Assembly: GCA_034178965.1 (NCBI GenBank)
Contig: JAXFQM010000190.1
Coordinates: 1-12,490, forward strand
Length of the DNA: 12,490 nucleotides
Direction: 5' to 3'
Source of the DNA: Colimorpha sp034178965
GTDB taxonomy: Bacteria; Bacteroidota; Bacteroidia; Bacteroidales; P3
Positions 5,861 to 12,490 of the stretch are shown here, piece after piece. Numbering within the stretch: the first letter of the stretch is position 1; every line of letters starts with the position of its first letter. Both the position numbers and the translations under genes were made by a program. The notes below the pieces were generated by a model that saw only the letters and a list, made by a program, of their open reading frames with translations, was not told the origin of the DNA and made no database searches.

Positions 5861-7332
5861 TATGCTTTTTCTGAGGAGTGCGTGGTTGTGGTGATGTTTT
5901 CTTTTTTCTCTGAATAGAGGTCTAAGGCTACGATTACTGCGGTGAAAGCCCAAAAAGGTACGGACAATTTGTCTGTGTCTAAGAAATTGTTGAATACGCC
6001 ATGCACATAGTAGGTCAGCAGGCTAAGGGTGAATGCCAAGGCCATGTTGGCTGCTGCGGTGTTCTTGGCGGTGCGGTACACCTTTACACCCGTGGCGAAG
6101 GTGAGCATAAAGATGGCTACGACCAAAGCTGCTCCAGGAACGCCTTGTTCTGTGAGGGGGCCTAAATATTCGCTGTGAGTGTTACCGAGGTTGCCAGAAT
6201 TGGTACTGATGGTAGAAAGTTGGTAACTGCGTTGGTAACTGGCGTAGAGGAACTGGTAGGTTCCAGGCCCAATTCCAAGGACGGGGTGGTCCTTCCATAG
6301 GCGCAGCGCGCTGGCCCAGCGATTTAGACGCTCCACGTTGCTGGCGTCGGTACTGATGTTGGAGATGCTCTCTATTTGTCCCTTAATGTCATAACTTGAA
6401 TCTTGATGATTTTTGCCCAATTTGTATAGCACGTCGTTTTGATATACAAAAAAAGCGCCCACGCCAAGACCGAAGAGGAGCAGCATCCATTTTACTTTCA
6501 TACCGAGACGGACGAGGACATATATGCCTAATGAGGCGGCAATGCTCAGCCATGCTGCGCGGCAATAAGAGAAAAGAAATCCCACGAGTAGCAAGATGAA
6601 AAGGGCAAGGAATAAAATGTTTGCCCATCCCTTGCTGTGGCGGCTAAAGATGAAATAAAAGGTTGCGGGGAGAAATAAAGCAATAGCAGCACCATAGGCG
6701 GTGTGGTCGTTGTAAAAAGGTGTCATGGCGCGATGCAGGGTTTGAAGGTCTCTGAAACCTCCTACTGTGCGAAAGGTGCTATAGAGTATGACGCCCAACA
6801 GGCCGATGGCATAGCACCAAAAAAACTGGCGGATGCGTTGGGGGTTGCGAAAAATTTGGGTGGCGGCGAAGAAGAATGGCGTTACGAACCACAGTCTGGC
6901 AATGAGATATTTGAAACTTACCCATGGAATCTGCGAGGTGCACGCCGTGACGAAAAGCCACCCTAAAGAGACCAGCAGCGCCATGCTTATGGGGTGTTTT
7001 AGGATGCGGATGTCGTAATTTTTGTCGATGAGGACACGGAACAAGAACATCAGCGAAAATAGTATCATCATGGGCTCCACTGGCATGGAAAGTTCCAAAC
7101 CGCCTCCGAAGGACATGTTGATGGCAAAGGGCGTCAGCAGCGCCATGACCATCAGGCCTGTCTCAAAACGCAGTATGAATAGCAGCGCCACAAGGCCCGC
7201 GAACGGAAGGAGGATGAGATAATAGAAGTCTTTTCCGAGCGCGAAAAAGTTGGCAATGAGGAACACTGCCGTCGCCAAGAGGGCAATGGTCAACTGCCGG
7301 TTGTTCCTTATCCAGGTCCGAACCTTGTTCAT
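5857..7332 (-). CDS. O-antigen ligase / Wzy-type polymerase (Wzy_C family)
   Basis: This 491-residue polytopic inner-membrane protein has about twelve hydrophobic segments between residues 14 and 470. It belongs to the Wzy_C family that either ligates polysaccharide to lipid A-core or polymerises lipid-linked repeat units. Visible family marks are the FSYCRAAWLS motif (254-263) with its conserved Arg, a large periplasmic loop at about 300-400 holding NRWASALRLWKDHPVLGIGPG-type sequence (337-357), and THSEYLGPLTEQGVPG (385-400) with the conserved His386. The C-terminus is a short charged cytoplasmic tail. It starts 3 bases after the stop of the Wzz-type gene and overlaps the next gene by 4 bases, so the three are surely one operon. 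With a Wzz partner next to it a polymerase role is as plausible as a ligase role, and sequence alone does not decide between them. The substrate is unknown; no glycosyltransferases lie in this window. Confidence 0.88.
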   Translation of the reverse strand: MNKVRTWIRNNRQLTIALLATAVFLIANFFALGKDFYYLILLPFAGLVALLFILRFETGLMVMALLTPFAINMSFGGGLELSMPVEPMMILFSLMFLFRVLIDKNYDIRILKHPISMALLVSLGWLFVTACTSQIPWVSFKYLIARLWFVTPFFFAATQIFRNPQRIRQFFWCYAIGLLGVILYSTFRTVGGFRDLQTLHRAMTPFYNDHTAYGAAIALFLPATFYFIFSRHSKGWANILFLALFILLLVGFLFSYCRAAWLSIAASLGIYVLVRLGMKVKWMLLLFGLGVGAFFVYQNDVLYKLGKNHQDSSYDIKGQIESISNISTDASNVERLNRWASALRLWKDHPVLGIGPGTYQFLYASYQRSYQLSTISTNSGNLGNTHSEYLGPLTEQGVPGAALVVAIFMLTFATGVKVYRTAKNTAAANMALAFTLSLLTYYVHGVFNNFLDTDKLSVPFWAFTAVIVALDLYSEKKENITTTTHSSEKAY

Positions 7333-7335
7333 TCT

Positions 7336-8544
7336 TTATAAGTTGGGGGCTTCGTTGTAAGGTGCCTTTGGGATGCGCGGCGCTGGCGGATTGGGAGCGA
7401 TGTCGGTGCGTGGCCTATTATCTGCAATAGGCAGGGTGGTCTCGTGGACGGGTTGTTGAGGGGATGATTTGGGTTGTTGGACGGCGGCAGGTTTGCGTGG
7501 TGTAGGGGACTTGCGCGGGGCTGTCTTGGGTTCGTTTTGCTTCTTCTGTTCGGGCTGTGCTTCTTTCTTCTGTTCGGGTAGAGTCTTGGTTTCATGCGCG
7601 AGAACCCGAGTCTGCCTTTTGTTCTCCTCTTTTTTTCGGGGTGCGCCGCCGTTTGTTCTTCTATCCTTGCGAGGGGTGTCGCCTTTGCAAAAACGTCCCA
7701 CAATTAGTAAGGTGAGTATGCAGAGGAGCAAGGCTCCAAGCGTCCCCAGCAGCACGATGACGGCGCGTTTTGGATATGCTTTATTGTCTGCGGGTGTGGC
7801 TTGGTCCAGCCAAAACTTATAGGAGATTTGTGAACCGAGATCTACCTTGGTTTCGCTCATTCGGGTTTGTATTTGCGCCAATTCTTTGCATTTACGGGTG
7901 CGTAACTCGTTGAAAGCGGCGGCATGTTTAGGGTGGAGTGCCATGCTGTCGTCCAAGGCAAAGATGTCGTTTTGGATGTCTTGGCTCACGCCGCGCATGA
8001 TTTCATAGGCATCCTTGGCGCGGGCGTGCTGGATGCGGTTGCTTAGCGTGTCGTAGTTTGCGGCGATGAAGTTGGCTATGTCAGCGGCCCATTGGGGGTC
8101 CACGTCCAACACGCTCACTTCCACTCCTAGAAATTCGGTGCGCTTCACACTAACGTTGCTGCGGTACATTTCGTGCAGTTTGAACATCTTGTGGCTATCG
8201 TTGGTGTCTATGCCGTAATGCTCCAGCATGTTGAAACGTTGGCACACATCGTCTTCCATGCTTTGTGATGAGAGAACTTGTATGGCGTATTCGCAGTCGC
8301 GCTCTATGCCATAGTCCATGAAGTCAATGCTGTATCTGTCTGCCAAAATGGCTTTGGAAAGGCGGTTGCTGCTGGTAGGGAAGAGAATGGCCGTGGATTT
8401 GTATCGCGGCGTCACCAGCAAAGAGGCAATGAGTGATACAACGAAAGCAGCGCCGAGCACTATTAGCAGCAGCGTTTTCCAGCGTTTCAAGAAACACCAT
8501 GTTGCGTTGAGGTCGTAGTTATTTCCGAATTCCTTTTGTTCCAT
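7336..8544 (-). CDS. Wzz-type polysaccharide chain-length regulator with Lys/Pro-rich tail
   Basis: This 402-residue polysaccharide co-polymerase controls the modal length of exported polysaccharide. It has the classical Wzz topology. A short cytoplasmic N-terminus comes first, then a first membrane helix at about 24-44 followed by the family signature TPRYKSTAILFP (45-56). A periplasmic, mostly helical domain runs to about 250. The Pro-containing stretch TPADNKAYPKR (250-260) and a second membrane helix at about 261-284 complete it. Wzz proteins normally stop soon after the second helix, and Wzc-type relatives continue into a tyrosine kinase. This one continues for about 118 residues of highly basic, Pro/Gln/Lys-rich, low-complexity sequence with a repeated PEQKK (329-335 region) and no kinase motifs. 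That tail should be cytoplasmic and disordered. The gene opens the polysaccharide operon, 91 bases after the DAHP synthase stop, and the ligase gene follows after 3 bases. Confidence 0.87.
   Translation of the reverse strand: MEQKEFGNNYDLNATWCFLKRWKTLLLIVLGAAFVVSLIASLLVTPRYKSTAILFPTSSNRLSKAILADRYSIDFMDYGIERDCEYAIQVLSSQSMEDDVCQRFNMLEHYGIDTNDSHKMFKLHEMYRSNVSVKRTEFLGVEVSVLDVDPQWAADIANFIAANYDTLSNRIQHARAKDAYEIMRGVSQDIQNDIFALDDSMALHPKHAAAFNELRTRKCKELAQIQTRMSETKVDLGSQISYKFWLDQATPADNKAYPKRAVIVLLGTLGALLLCILTLLIVGRFCKGDTPRKDRRTNGGAPRKKEENKRQTRVLAHETKTLPEQKKEAQPEQKKQNEPKTAPRKSPTPRKPAAVQQPKSSPQQPVHETTLPIADNRPRTDIAPNPPAPRIPKAPYNEAPNL
7541..7578. repeat. Short tandem repeat in the Wzz tail
   Basis: The 14-base sequence TTCTTCTGTTCGGG occurs at 7541-7554 and again at 7565-7578, a 24-base period that keeps frame. 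On the minus strand it encodes two copies of PEQKK in the basic tail of the Wzz-type protein. Slippage at this repeat could lengthen or shorten the tail by eight residues without a frameshift. Confidence 0.7.
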
Positions 8545-8584
8545 TTAATATCTAAGGTTAATTAACAGTATATTATTATAACGT
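8545..8584 (-). promoter_or_regulatory. AT-rich leader of the polysaccharide operon
   Basis: This is the only non-coding stretch before the Wzz-type gene that is not taken up by the upstream terminator hairpin, so a promoter for the three-gene operon is expected here or just upstream. It is strongly AT-rich and contains a perfect 10-base palindrome, GTTAATTAAC (8557-8566), a possible protein site. I found no convincing TTTG / TAnnTTTG pair of the Bacteroidetes type, so the promoter itself is inferred from position only. Confidence 0.3.
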
Positions 8585-8612
8585 AAAAAGCGGGCAAAAT
8601 AGTATGTGCCGC
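8585..8612 (-). terminator. Weak intrinsic terminator after DAHP synthase/chorismate mutase
   Basis: Read on the minus strand, GCGGCA (8612-8607) pairs with TGCCCGC (8596-8590) with one bulged C, and a run of five T follows (8589-8585). It lies 24 bases past the DAHP synthase stop. The stem is short and bulged, so read-through into the Wzz operon is possible. Confidence 0.45.
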
Positions 8613-8635
8613 ACAAAAAGTTGTGGAAGAAGGAT

Positions 8636-9700
8636 TCAGCCATTGGTCCTGCTCTCTTCTTGGACACGAATGCTTTCGAGGTGAATTTTTTCAAAAACGC
8701 TCTCGACGAATTTCTTGTTGAGTCCCATTTTCTCGGCTTTCAACAGCATCTCGCGCAGTTTTAGGCTCCATTGGCTGGGTTGGTATGTGGCTATGTTGTA
8801 CGTCTCTTTTACGACGGCAATTTCGCGGGAAAGGTCCAACCGTTGGGCAAAGAGTTTCATTATATCTTCGTCCACCAGTTTAAGCTGTTCGCGTAGTAGG
8901 GACAACTGTAAAGGGGTAGTAGCCGAATGCGGACGAAAAGTAAGGGTGCCCAGCATCCTTACCAGCTCCGCCGGCGTCATCTGCTGCAGCGCGTCCGTGA
9001 GGGCTTGTTTGGGGTGTATGTGGCATTCTACCATTAGCCCGTCAAAGTCCAGATTGAGGGCCGTTTGGCTACATTCCGTTATTTTTTCGACGCAGCCGGC
9101 CATGTGGCTTGGGTCGCAAAGCAGAGGCACATGCGGCATCATGCTGCGCAACTCAAGGGGGACGCGCCACACAGGGTCGTTACGGAGTTCAGGATGAATA
9201 GGGGAGGAAGTGCTGAAGCCTCTGTGTATGGCGGCAATGTCGTTGATGCCAGCGTATTGCAGACGTTCGAGTGCGCCCATCCACAACTTTGCGTCGGCGT
9301 TCATGGGGTTTTTCACCATGATGGGTACGGGGTTGTGCTTCAAGGCTTGTGCCAAATCCGATACAAGAAACGGGTTGCCTGTTGTGCGAGCGCCTATCCA
9401 AAGGGCGTCCACACCGTACCGCATTGCCAAGTCCACATGCTGTGGCGTGACAACCTCGATTGCAAAACGCCAACTGGGATGTTGTCGTTTCAGTTCAGCA
9501 ATCCATCCTAATGCATCCTCCCCTTTGCCCTCGAAGCCTCCCGGACGCGTCCGGGGTTTCCACACGCCACAGCGCAGCAAATCTACCCGCTCTGTTTCCA
9601 TCAAAGCTTGGCATGTGTCGCCAAGTTGCTGTTGGCTTTCGGCGCTGCAAGGTCCAGCGACGAGAAAGAAATGGTTGCCGTTTATGATGTTTTCGAACAT
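8636..9700 (-). CDS. Bifunctional DAHP synthase / chorismate mutase
   Basis: This 354-residue enzyme combines two shikimate-pathway activities. The N-terminal domain (about 1-255) is a type I-beta 3-deoxy-D-arabino-heptulosonate-7-phosphate synthase, which condenses phosphoenolpyruvate with erythrose 4-phosphate. Visible marks are GPCSAES (16-22, with metal ligand Cys18), KPRTRPGGFEG (48-58, phosphate binding), MVKNPMN (128-134) and CDPSHMAG (195-202, with His199), plus Glu225 in VECH as a likely further metal ligand. The C-terminal domain (about 262-345) is an all-helical AroQ chorismate mutase (chorismate to prephenate), with LREQLKLVDEDIMKLFAQR (269-287) and Lys298 in VVKET. This order with a C-terminal mutase is known from Bacteroidetes; the Prevotella nigrescens enzyme shows reciprocal allostery in which prephenate inhibits the synthase. 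Both active sites look intact. The gene starts 3 bases after the stop of the unknown 202-residue gene, so it is probably co-transcribed with murB and umuC. Confidence 0.95.
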   Translation of the reverse strand: MFENIINGNHFFLVAGPCSAESQQQLGDTCQALMETERVDLLRCGVWKPRTRPGGFEGKGEDALGWIAELKRQHPSWRFAIEVVTPQHVDLAMRYGVDALWIGARTTGNPFLVSDLAQALKHNPVPIMVKNPMNADAKLWMGALERLQYAGINDIAAIHRGFSTSSPIHPELRNDPVWRVPLELRSMMPHVPLLCDPSHMAGCVEKITECSQTALNLDFDGLMVECHIHPKQALTDALQQMTPAELVRMLGTLTFRPHSATTPLQLSLLREQLKLVDEDIMKLFAQRLDLSREIAVVKETYNIATYQPSQWSLKLREMLLKAEKMGLNKKFVESVFEKIHLESIRVQEESRTNG

Positions 9701-9703
9701 GGG

Positions 9704-10312
9704 CTATTGGTCGCGCTCATGTTTGAACCAATCAATGAAATCAGGCAGGTCGTCCATGGGTTGGAATCCTTCCGATTTGGGGTCTGTCGGGAGGGGACAA
9801 GTCTCAAGGTATCCTACCAGCGTGGAACAGTCGAACTCGCCTATGAGGGCCTCAATGGCTACGTAGACGCCTACTAATTGGTCTTCGTCGTTTTTTACCG
9901 CGTCGGGCAAAGCGACGCGAAGGCCGAGGATGTCGGGCTCTATTTCGTTTTGCAGTTGCTGGAAGAACATCTTCTTAGTCTCGAAGCGGTATTTGTCAAA
10001 GATGATCTTCAAGTCCGTGCCTTTGGGTTGTTTGAAGGGAATGACGTCCCACCAGTCTAAAATGGGTGCACCATCGGTCAGTTCCAATAGTGGTCCAAAT
10101 AGGTCACTATCTCCTTCTGCGCTGAAAGTGAGAGTCCTTCCGTTTGGAGTGGGGTCGCCCATTTCAAATGTAAGTCCGTTTTGGTAGGTTGTCAGTTGCC
10201 TTTGCAGTTCGTCGAGCAGATGTTGCTGTTCTTTCTCCTCCAAGTCCGAAAGCATGGTTAATGGTTCGTTATGGTCGAGGAACCATTTCCAAAATGTTTC
10301 TATTTTATTCAT
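9704..10312 (-). CDS. Conserved-looking acidic protein of unknown function
   Basis: I do not recognise this 202-residue protein. The start at ATG 10312 overlaps the murB stop as ATGA, which indicates translational coupling; an open frame reaching back to 10447 lies inside murB and is not credible. There is no signal peptide or membrane segment, so it should be cytoplasmic. It is rich in Asp, Glu, Leu and aromatic residues and has a low predicted pI. The N-terminal part (1-45) is helical, with WKWF at 8-11. The central part (46-95) has beta-like strands, TFEMG (48-52) and LTFSAEGD (61-68), and a WDVIPFK segment (88-94). The C-terminal half includes GVYVAIEALIGEFDCSTLVG (148-167) and ends in acidic, aromatic-rich sequence. 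The look is that of an intact small conserved protein rather than a remnant. Between murB and DAHP synthase, a link to either pathway is possible but unproven. Confidence 0.8.
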   Translation of the reverse strand: MNKIETFWKWFLDHNEPLTMLSDLEEKEQQHLLDELQRQLTTYQNGLTFEMGDPTPNGRTLTFSAEGDSDLFGPLLELTDGAPILDWWDVIPFKQPKGTDLKIIFDKYRFETKKMFFQQLQNEIEPDILGLRVALPDAVKNDEDQLVGVYVAIEALIGEFDCSTLVGYLETCPLPTDPKSEGFQPMDDLPDFIDWFKHERDQ

Positions 10313-11328
10313 AATATTATAGCTTCTTTTTCCAATGTTACGCCGAATTTGTCTTTTACGTCGGCCGTGATGGCGTCGGCTAAACGCAGTATGTCTCGAC
10401 CTGTGGCACCACCGTTGTTCACCAAAACCAAGGCTTGTTTGTTCCAAACCGCTGCGGGCCCCAGGCTGCGGCCTTTCCAGCCGGCATGTTCAATAAGCCA
10501 GCCAGCTGCAAGTTTGTGGAATCCATCGCCGGCTGCGTGTGCCACTATGCCTGGATGTCGTTTGCGAAGGGTTTCATACACGGAATTAGTCACGATGGGG
10601 TTTTTGAAGAAACTGCCTGCGCTGCCTACGTCTTCAGGGCGTGGCAGTTTGGCCCAGCGAATGTCGGCTATGATGTCGGCCAACTGTTGTGCGGAAGGAA
10701 GGGCGAGGTTGCGTTCGGCAAGGGCGTTGGCAACCGCCACATAATTCGTGTTGGCGCTGAATTTCGTTGAAAGTCGGAATACCACGCTGGTTATCAGATA
10801 TCGTCCGGATAACTCTTGCTTGAAGATGCTGTTTCGATAGGCAAAATGACACTCGTCGTTACGAAAAGATTGTTTTTCCCCCGTCGAAATCTCTATTGCG
10901 CGCACCTCTTCCACGAGGTCCTTTGCCTCCAAGCCGTAGGCGCCCACGTTTTGCACGGGGGCGGCGCCCACTGTGCCAGGTATTGCCACTAAGTTTTCAG
11001 TTCCGTGCCATCCATGTGCAATGCAGTACTTCACAAAGTCGTCCCAAATCTCGCCGGCTTGCGCTTCCACAAGCACGGTGTCCAATGCTGTTGTGAAAGA
11101 GGACTGCTCCATGGCAATCAGCCGTATGCCCTTGTTCCGCATCACCACCACCGTGCCGTGGTAATCCCCGTCAAAAACAACATTGCTACCACCGCCGAGG
11201 ATATAGTATGGCTTTTGTAAGGGAAACAGACGTGCGATGTCCCTGTCGTCTTCTATCACAATTATTTTGTCGGCTTTAGCGTCAATGCCAAAGGTATTGT
11301 ATGGCTTTAGGGCTGACTCTATCTTCAT
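10309..11328 (-). CDS. murB: UDP-N-acetylenolpyruvoylglucosamine reductase
   Basis: MurB reduces UDP-GlcNAc-enolpyruvate to UDP-MurNAc with NADPH and FAD, the second committed step of peptidoglycan precursor synthesis in the cytoplasm. The 339-residue length is close to the E. coli enzyme. FAD-binding marks are PYNTFGI (9-15), YILGGGSNVVF (42-52) and ENLVAIPGTVGAAPVQNVGAYG-type sequence (111-132). Catalytic residues are Arg165 in YRNSIFK, Ser239 in GSAGSFFKNP (235-244), the proton donor, and a Glu near 333-335 in LEKEA. The retained NVGAYG and the Tyr-loop region around residue 195 (NTNYVAV) mark a type I, E. coli-like MurB. The start ATG 11328 overlaps the umuC stop (ATGA), and its own stop overlaps the next start (ATGA), so it sits in a coupled operon. 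Nothing in the active site looks degraded. Confidence 0.97.
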   Translation of the reverse strand: MKIESALKPYNTFGIDAKADKIIVIEDDRDIARLFPLQKPYYILGGGSNVVFDGDYHGTVVVMRNKGIRLIAMEQSSFTTALDTVLVEAQAGEIWDDFVKYCIAHGWHGTENLVAIPGTVGAAPVQNVGAYGLEAKDLVEEVRAIEISTGEKQSFRNDECHFAYRNSIFKQELSGRYLITSVVFRLSTKFSANTNYVAVANALAERNLALPSAQQLADIIADIRWAKLPRPEDVGSAGSFFKNPIVTNSVYETLRKRHPGIVAHAAGDGFHKLAAGWLIEHAGWKGRSLGPAAVWNKQALVLVNNGGATGRDILRLADAITADVKDKFGVTLEKEAIIL

Positions 11329-12490
11329 TTTGCGTTGTCGTTTGGGTAGGTTAAAGGTGCGTTCAGTTCGTGGAAGTTCTCCTTGGTGGAGGAAAATCCG
11401 ATGGCATCGCTGCCAAATTTTCTGTTTATTTTGTCGGCGACATGCATGAGCTTTTGTCGCCGCTCGTTTTCGAAGGCGGAGAATAGGTCTAATTGGCTAC
11501 CTTCCGTGGGGACAATGTTCGTCAAAACCACGCCAGCTCGCTTGTACTTCACTCCCGTGCGATACACCTGGTCAAGCAGTTTATGTACGGCTTTCAACAC
11601 CAACGCGGTGTCGTTGGTGGGGGAGAGGAAATTGAATGTTGCCTCGTTTGCATATTGCGGCAAGTCTAAACGGTGCCTATTCGTGGCGATAAAAAGGGTG
11701 GCGCTGCCACACAGGGCTTGTTGTTTCCTGAGGGAAACGCAGCAGGCCTGGACAAAGCCTTTCACCTCTTGCTCCAGGTCTTCTTTCTTTTCCAGCATGA
11801 AGGCGAATGTGCGGCTTTGCATGATGCTGCCTTGTATGGTGGGACGTTCTAAATCCACGCAGGGTTGTCCGCGGAGTTCTTTCCAAGTGCGCAGCCCCGT
11901 TGTGCCAGTCGTTTCCCTCACCCGTTTTTCGTGGAGGTTCACAAAATCTTGCGCCGTGTGTATCGAAAGTTCTTCCAGTTTCTTGCGGCTTTTGCGCCCT
12001 ATGCCCCATACTTCGCCAATGGGCAGAAGTTCCAAGGCGTGCTGCCGTTTGTCGGGGGGAAGCACGCATATGCCCTTGTATCCCTTGTATTCTTTGGCAA
12101 AATGTGTGGCCACCTTCGCCAGCGTATAACTTTGTGCGCATCCGCACGAGACGGGGATGTGCACCTCCTTCCAAATCAAATCCTTCACCAAACCCACATA
12201 GTGGCGCAACAGGTCGGAATCGTCCAGCGGCATGGTCCCAAAAAACTCGTCAACGCTGTATTGCACGAAATCGAGTACGAGCCCTTGTTGTAGCACCATT
12301 TGCATGATGCGTGAGGAAATTTCATGGTAGAGGCGGTGTCTTGCTTGGCAAATATTCACGTGGTTCAACTGGATGAGGTTCCTCACCTTAAACAGAGGGT
12401 CTCCTCTTTTTAGCCCGAAAGCCTTTGCTTCCGCATTCAACGCCAAAATGATGCCGCCACCCGCCGCATTGTCGTTGGCCACCACCACGG
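11325..12490 (-). CDS. umuC: UmuC-like Y-family DNA polymerase, N-terminus cut by window edge
   Basis: This is an error-prone translesion polymerase of the UmuC branch. About 388 residues are visible and the reading frame runs off the right end; the missing part should be roughly 30-35 residues, including the first catalytic Asp region. The GTG codons at the edge are internal, not the start. Using visible numbering: the second catalytic pair is in YSVDEFFG (77-84, equivalent to SIDE), a helix-hairpin-helix follows at VWGIGRKSRKKLEEL (160-174), and the little-finger domain runs from about 215-325. QLDLF (332-336) is a sliding-clamp binding motif in the usual C-terminal position. The segment VANDNAAGGGIILALNAEAK differs from the E. 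coli UmuC form SNNDGCVIARNAEAK by about three extra residues and loss of the Arg. A UmuD/LexA-like gene is commonly upstream but would be outside the window. Its stop overlaps the murB start. Confidence 0.93.
   Translation of the reverse strand, partial: VVVANDNAAGGGIILALNAEAKAFGLKRGDPLFKVRNLIQLNHVNICQARHRLYHEISSRIMQMVLQQGLVLDFVQYSVDEFFGTMPLDDSDLLRHYVGLVKDLIWKEVHIPVSCGCAQSYTLAKVATHFAKEYKGYKGICVLPPDKRQHALELLPIGEVWGIGRKSRKKLEELSIHTAQDFVNLHEKRVRETTGTTGLRTWKELRGQPCVDLERPTIQGSIMQSRTFAFMLEKKEDLEQEVKGFVQACCVSLRKQQALCGSATLFIATNRHRLDLPQYANEATFNFLSPTNDTALVLKAVHKLLDQVYRTGVKYKRAGVVLTNIVPTEGSQLDLFSAFENERRQKLMHVADKINRKFGSDAIGFSSTKENFHELNAPLTYPNDNAK

Noticed and set aside
5861..5953. Longer start (ATG 5953) for the NlpC/P60 gene
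   Set aside because: It would overlap the ligase coding sequence by 97 bases and add a His/Arg-rich stretch before the signal segment; the TTG at 5860 fits better.
7469..7822. Plus-strand frame rich in Cys and Phe opposite the Wzz tail
   Set aside because: It is the complement of the Lys/Gln/Pro-rich coding sequence of the Wzz tail, with no independent gene signals.
9540..9555. 16-base perfect palindrome CCCGGACGCGTCCGGG in the DAHP synthase gene
   Set aside because: It falls exactly on codons for the conserved RTRPGG phosphate-binding motif, so protein constraint and codon choice explain it.
10313..10447. Longer start (10447) for the 202-residue unknown gene
   Set aside because: The extra part lies wholly within murB and is His/Arg-rich, typical of an antisense-frame artefact; ATG 10312 overlaps the murB stop.
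1..12490. tRNA, rRNA, CRISPR, integrase, transposase or phage genes
   Set aside because: Looked for on both strands and none recognised; gene content is consistent with ordinary chromosome.

Overview
The window looks like a stretch of Bacteroidales chromosome, most likely from a Prevotella-like member. Three things point there: a bifunctional DAHP synthase with a C-terminal chorismate mutase (a fusion known from this group, including Prevotella nigrescens), an ECF sigma / membrane anti-sigma pair followed by GIN-like and beta-barrel surface proteins, and the lack of recognisable Shine-Dalgarno sites at most starts. I saw no RNA genes, CRISPR array, integrase or transposase. All twelve genes are close-packed, and no gap exceeds about 200 bases.

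Left half, plus strand (1-5044). An OmpA-family lipoprotein (114-1079) is closed by a strong nested-hairpin terminator (1102-1174). After it comes a four-gene, same-strand cluster: an ECF sigma factor with a GTG start (1250-1744), a single-pass anti-sigma-like protein overlapping it by 17 bases (1728-2621), a secreted protein joining a GIN-like beta domain to an outer-membrane beta-barrel (2656-4059), and a second barrel protein (4094-5044) whose C-terminal half is clearly paralogous to the first. This reads as a self-contained envelope-signalling operon: cytoplasmic regulator, inner-membrane transducer, and two surface partners. It is the most interesting part of the window. A 19-bp stem hairpin (5076-5121) separates it from the convergent genes on the right.

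Right half, minus strand (5144-12490), read from right to left. A tight operon begins outside the window with a UmuC-type Y-family polymerase (partial), then murB, an uncharacterised acidic 202-residue protein and DAHP synthase/chorismate mutase. The first two junctions are ATGA overlaps and the third is a 3-base gap. It ends at a weak terminator (8585-8612). A 91-base AT-rich gap leads to a second operon: a Wzz-type chain-length regulator with an unusual Lys/Pro-rich tail, an O-antigen ligase/polymerase (Wzy_C) and an NlpC/P60 cysteine peptidase translationally coupled through a TTGA overlap. The second operon handles surface polysaccharide and cell-wall hydrolysis. The first mixes DNA-damage tolerance, peptidoglycan precursor synthesis and aromatic biosynthesis.

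Most of this is recognisable housekeeping and envelope biology. I did not find a clear new defence or mobile system. The points that deserve follow-up are the sigma / anti-sigma / paired-barrel operon, a REP-like palindrome inside the anti-sigma coding sequence, the Wzz tail, the altered fingers motif of UmuC and the unknown 202-residue protein.
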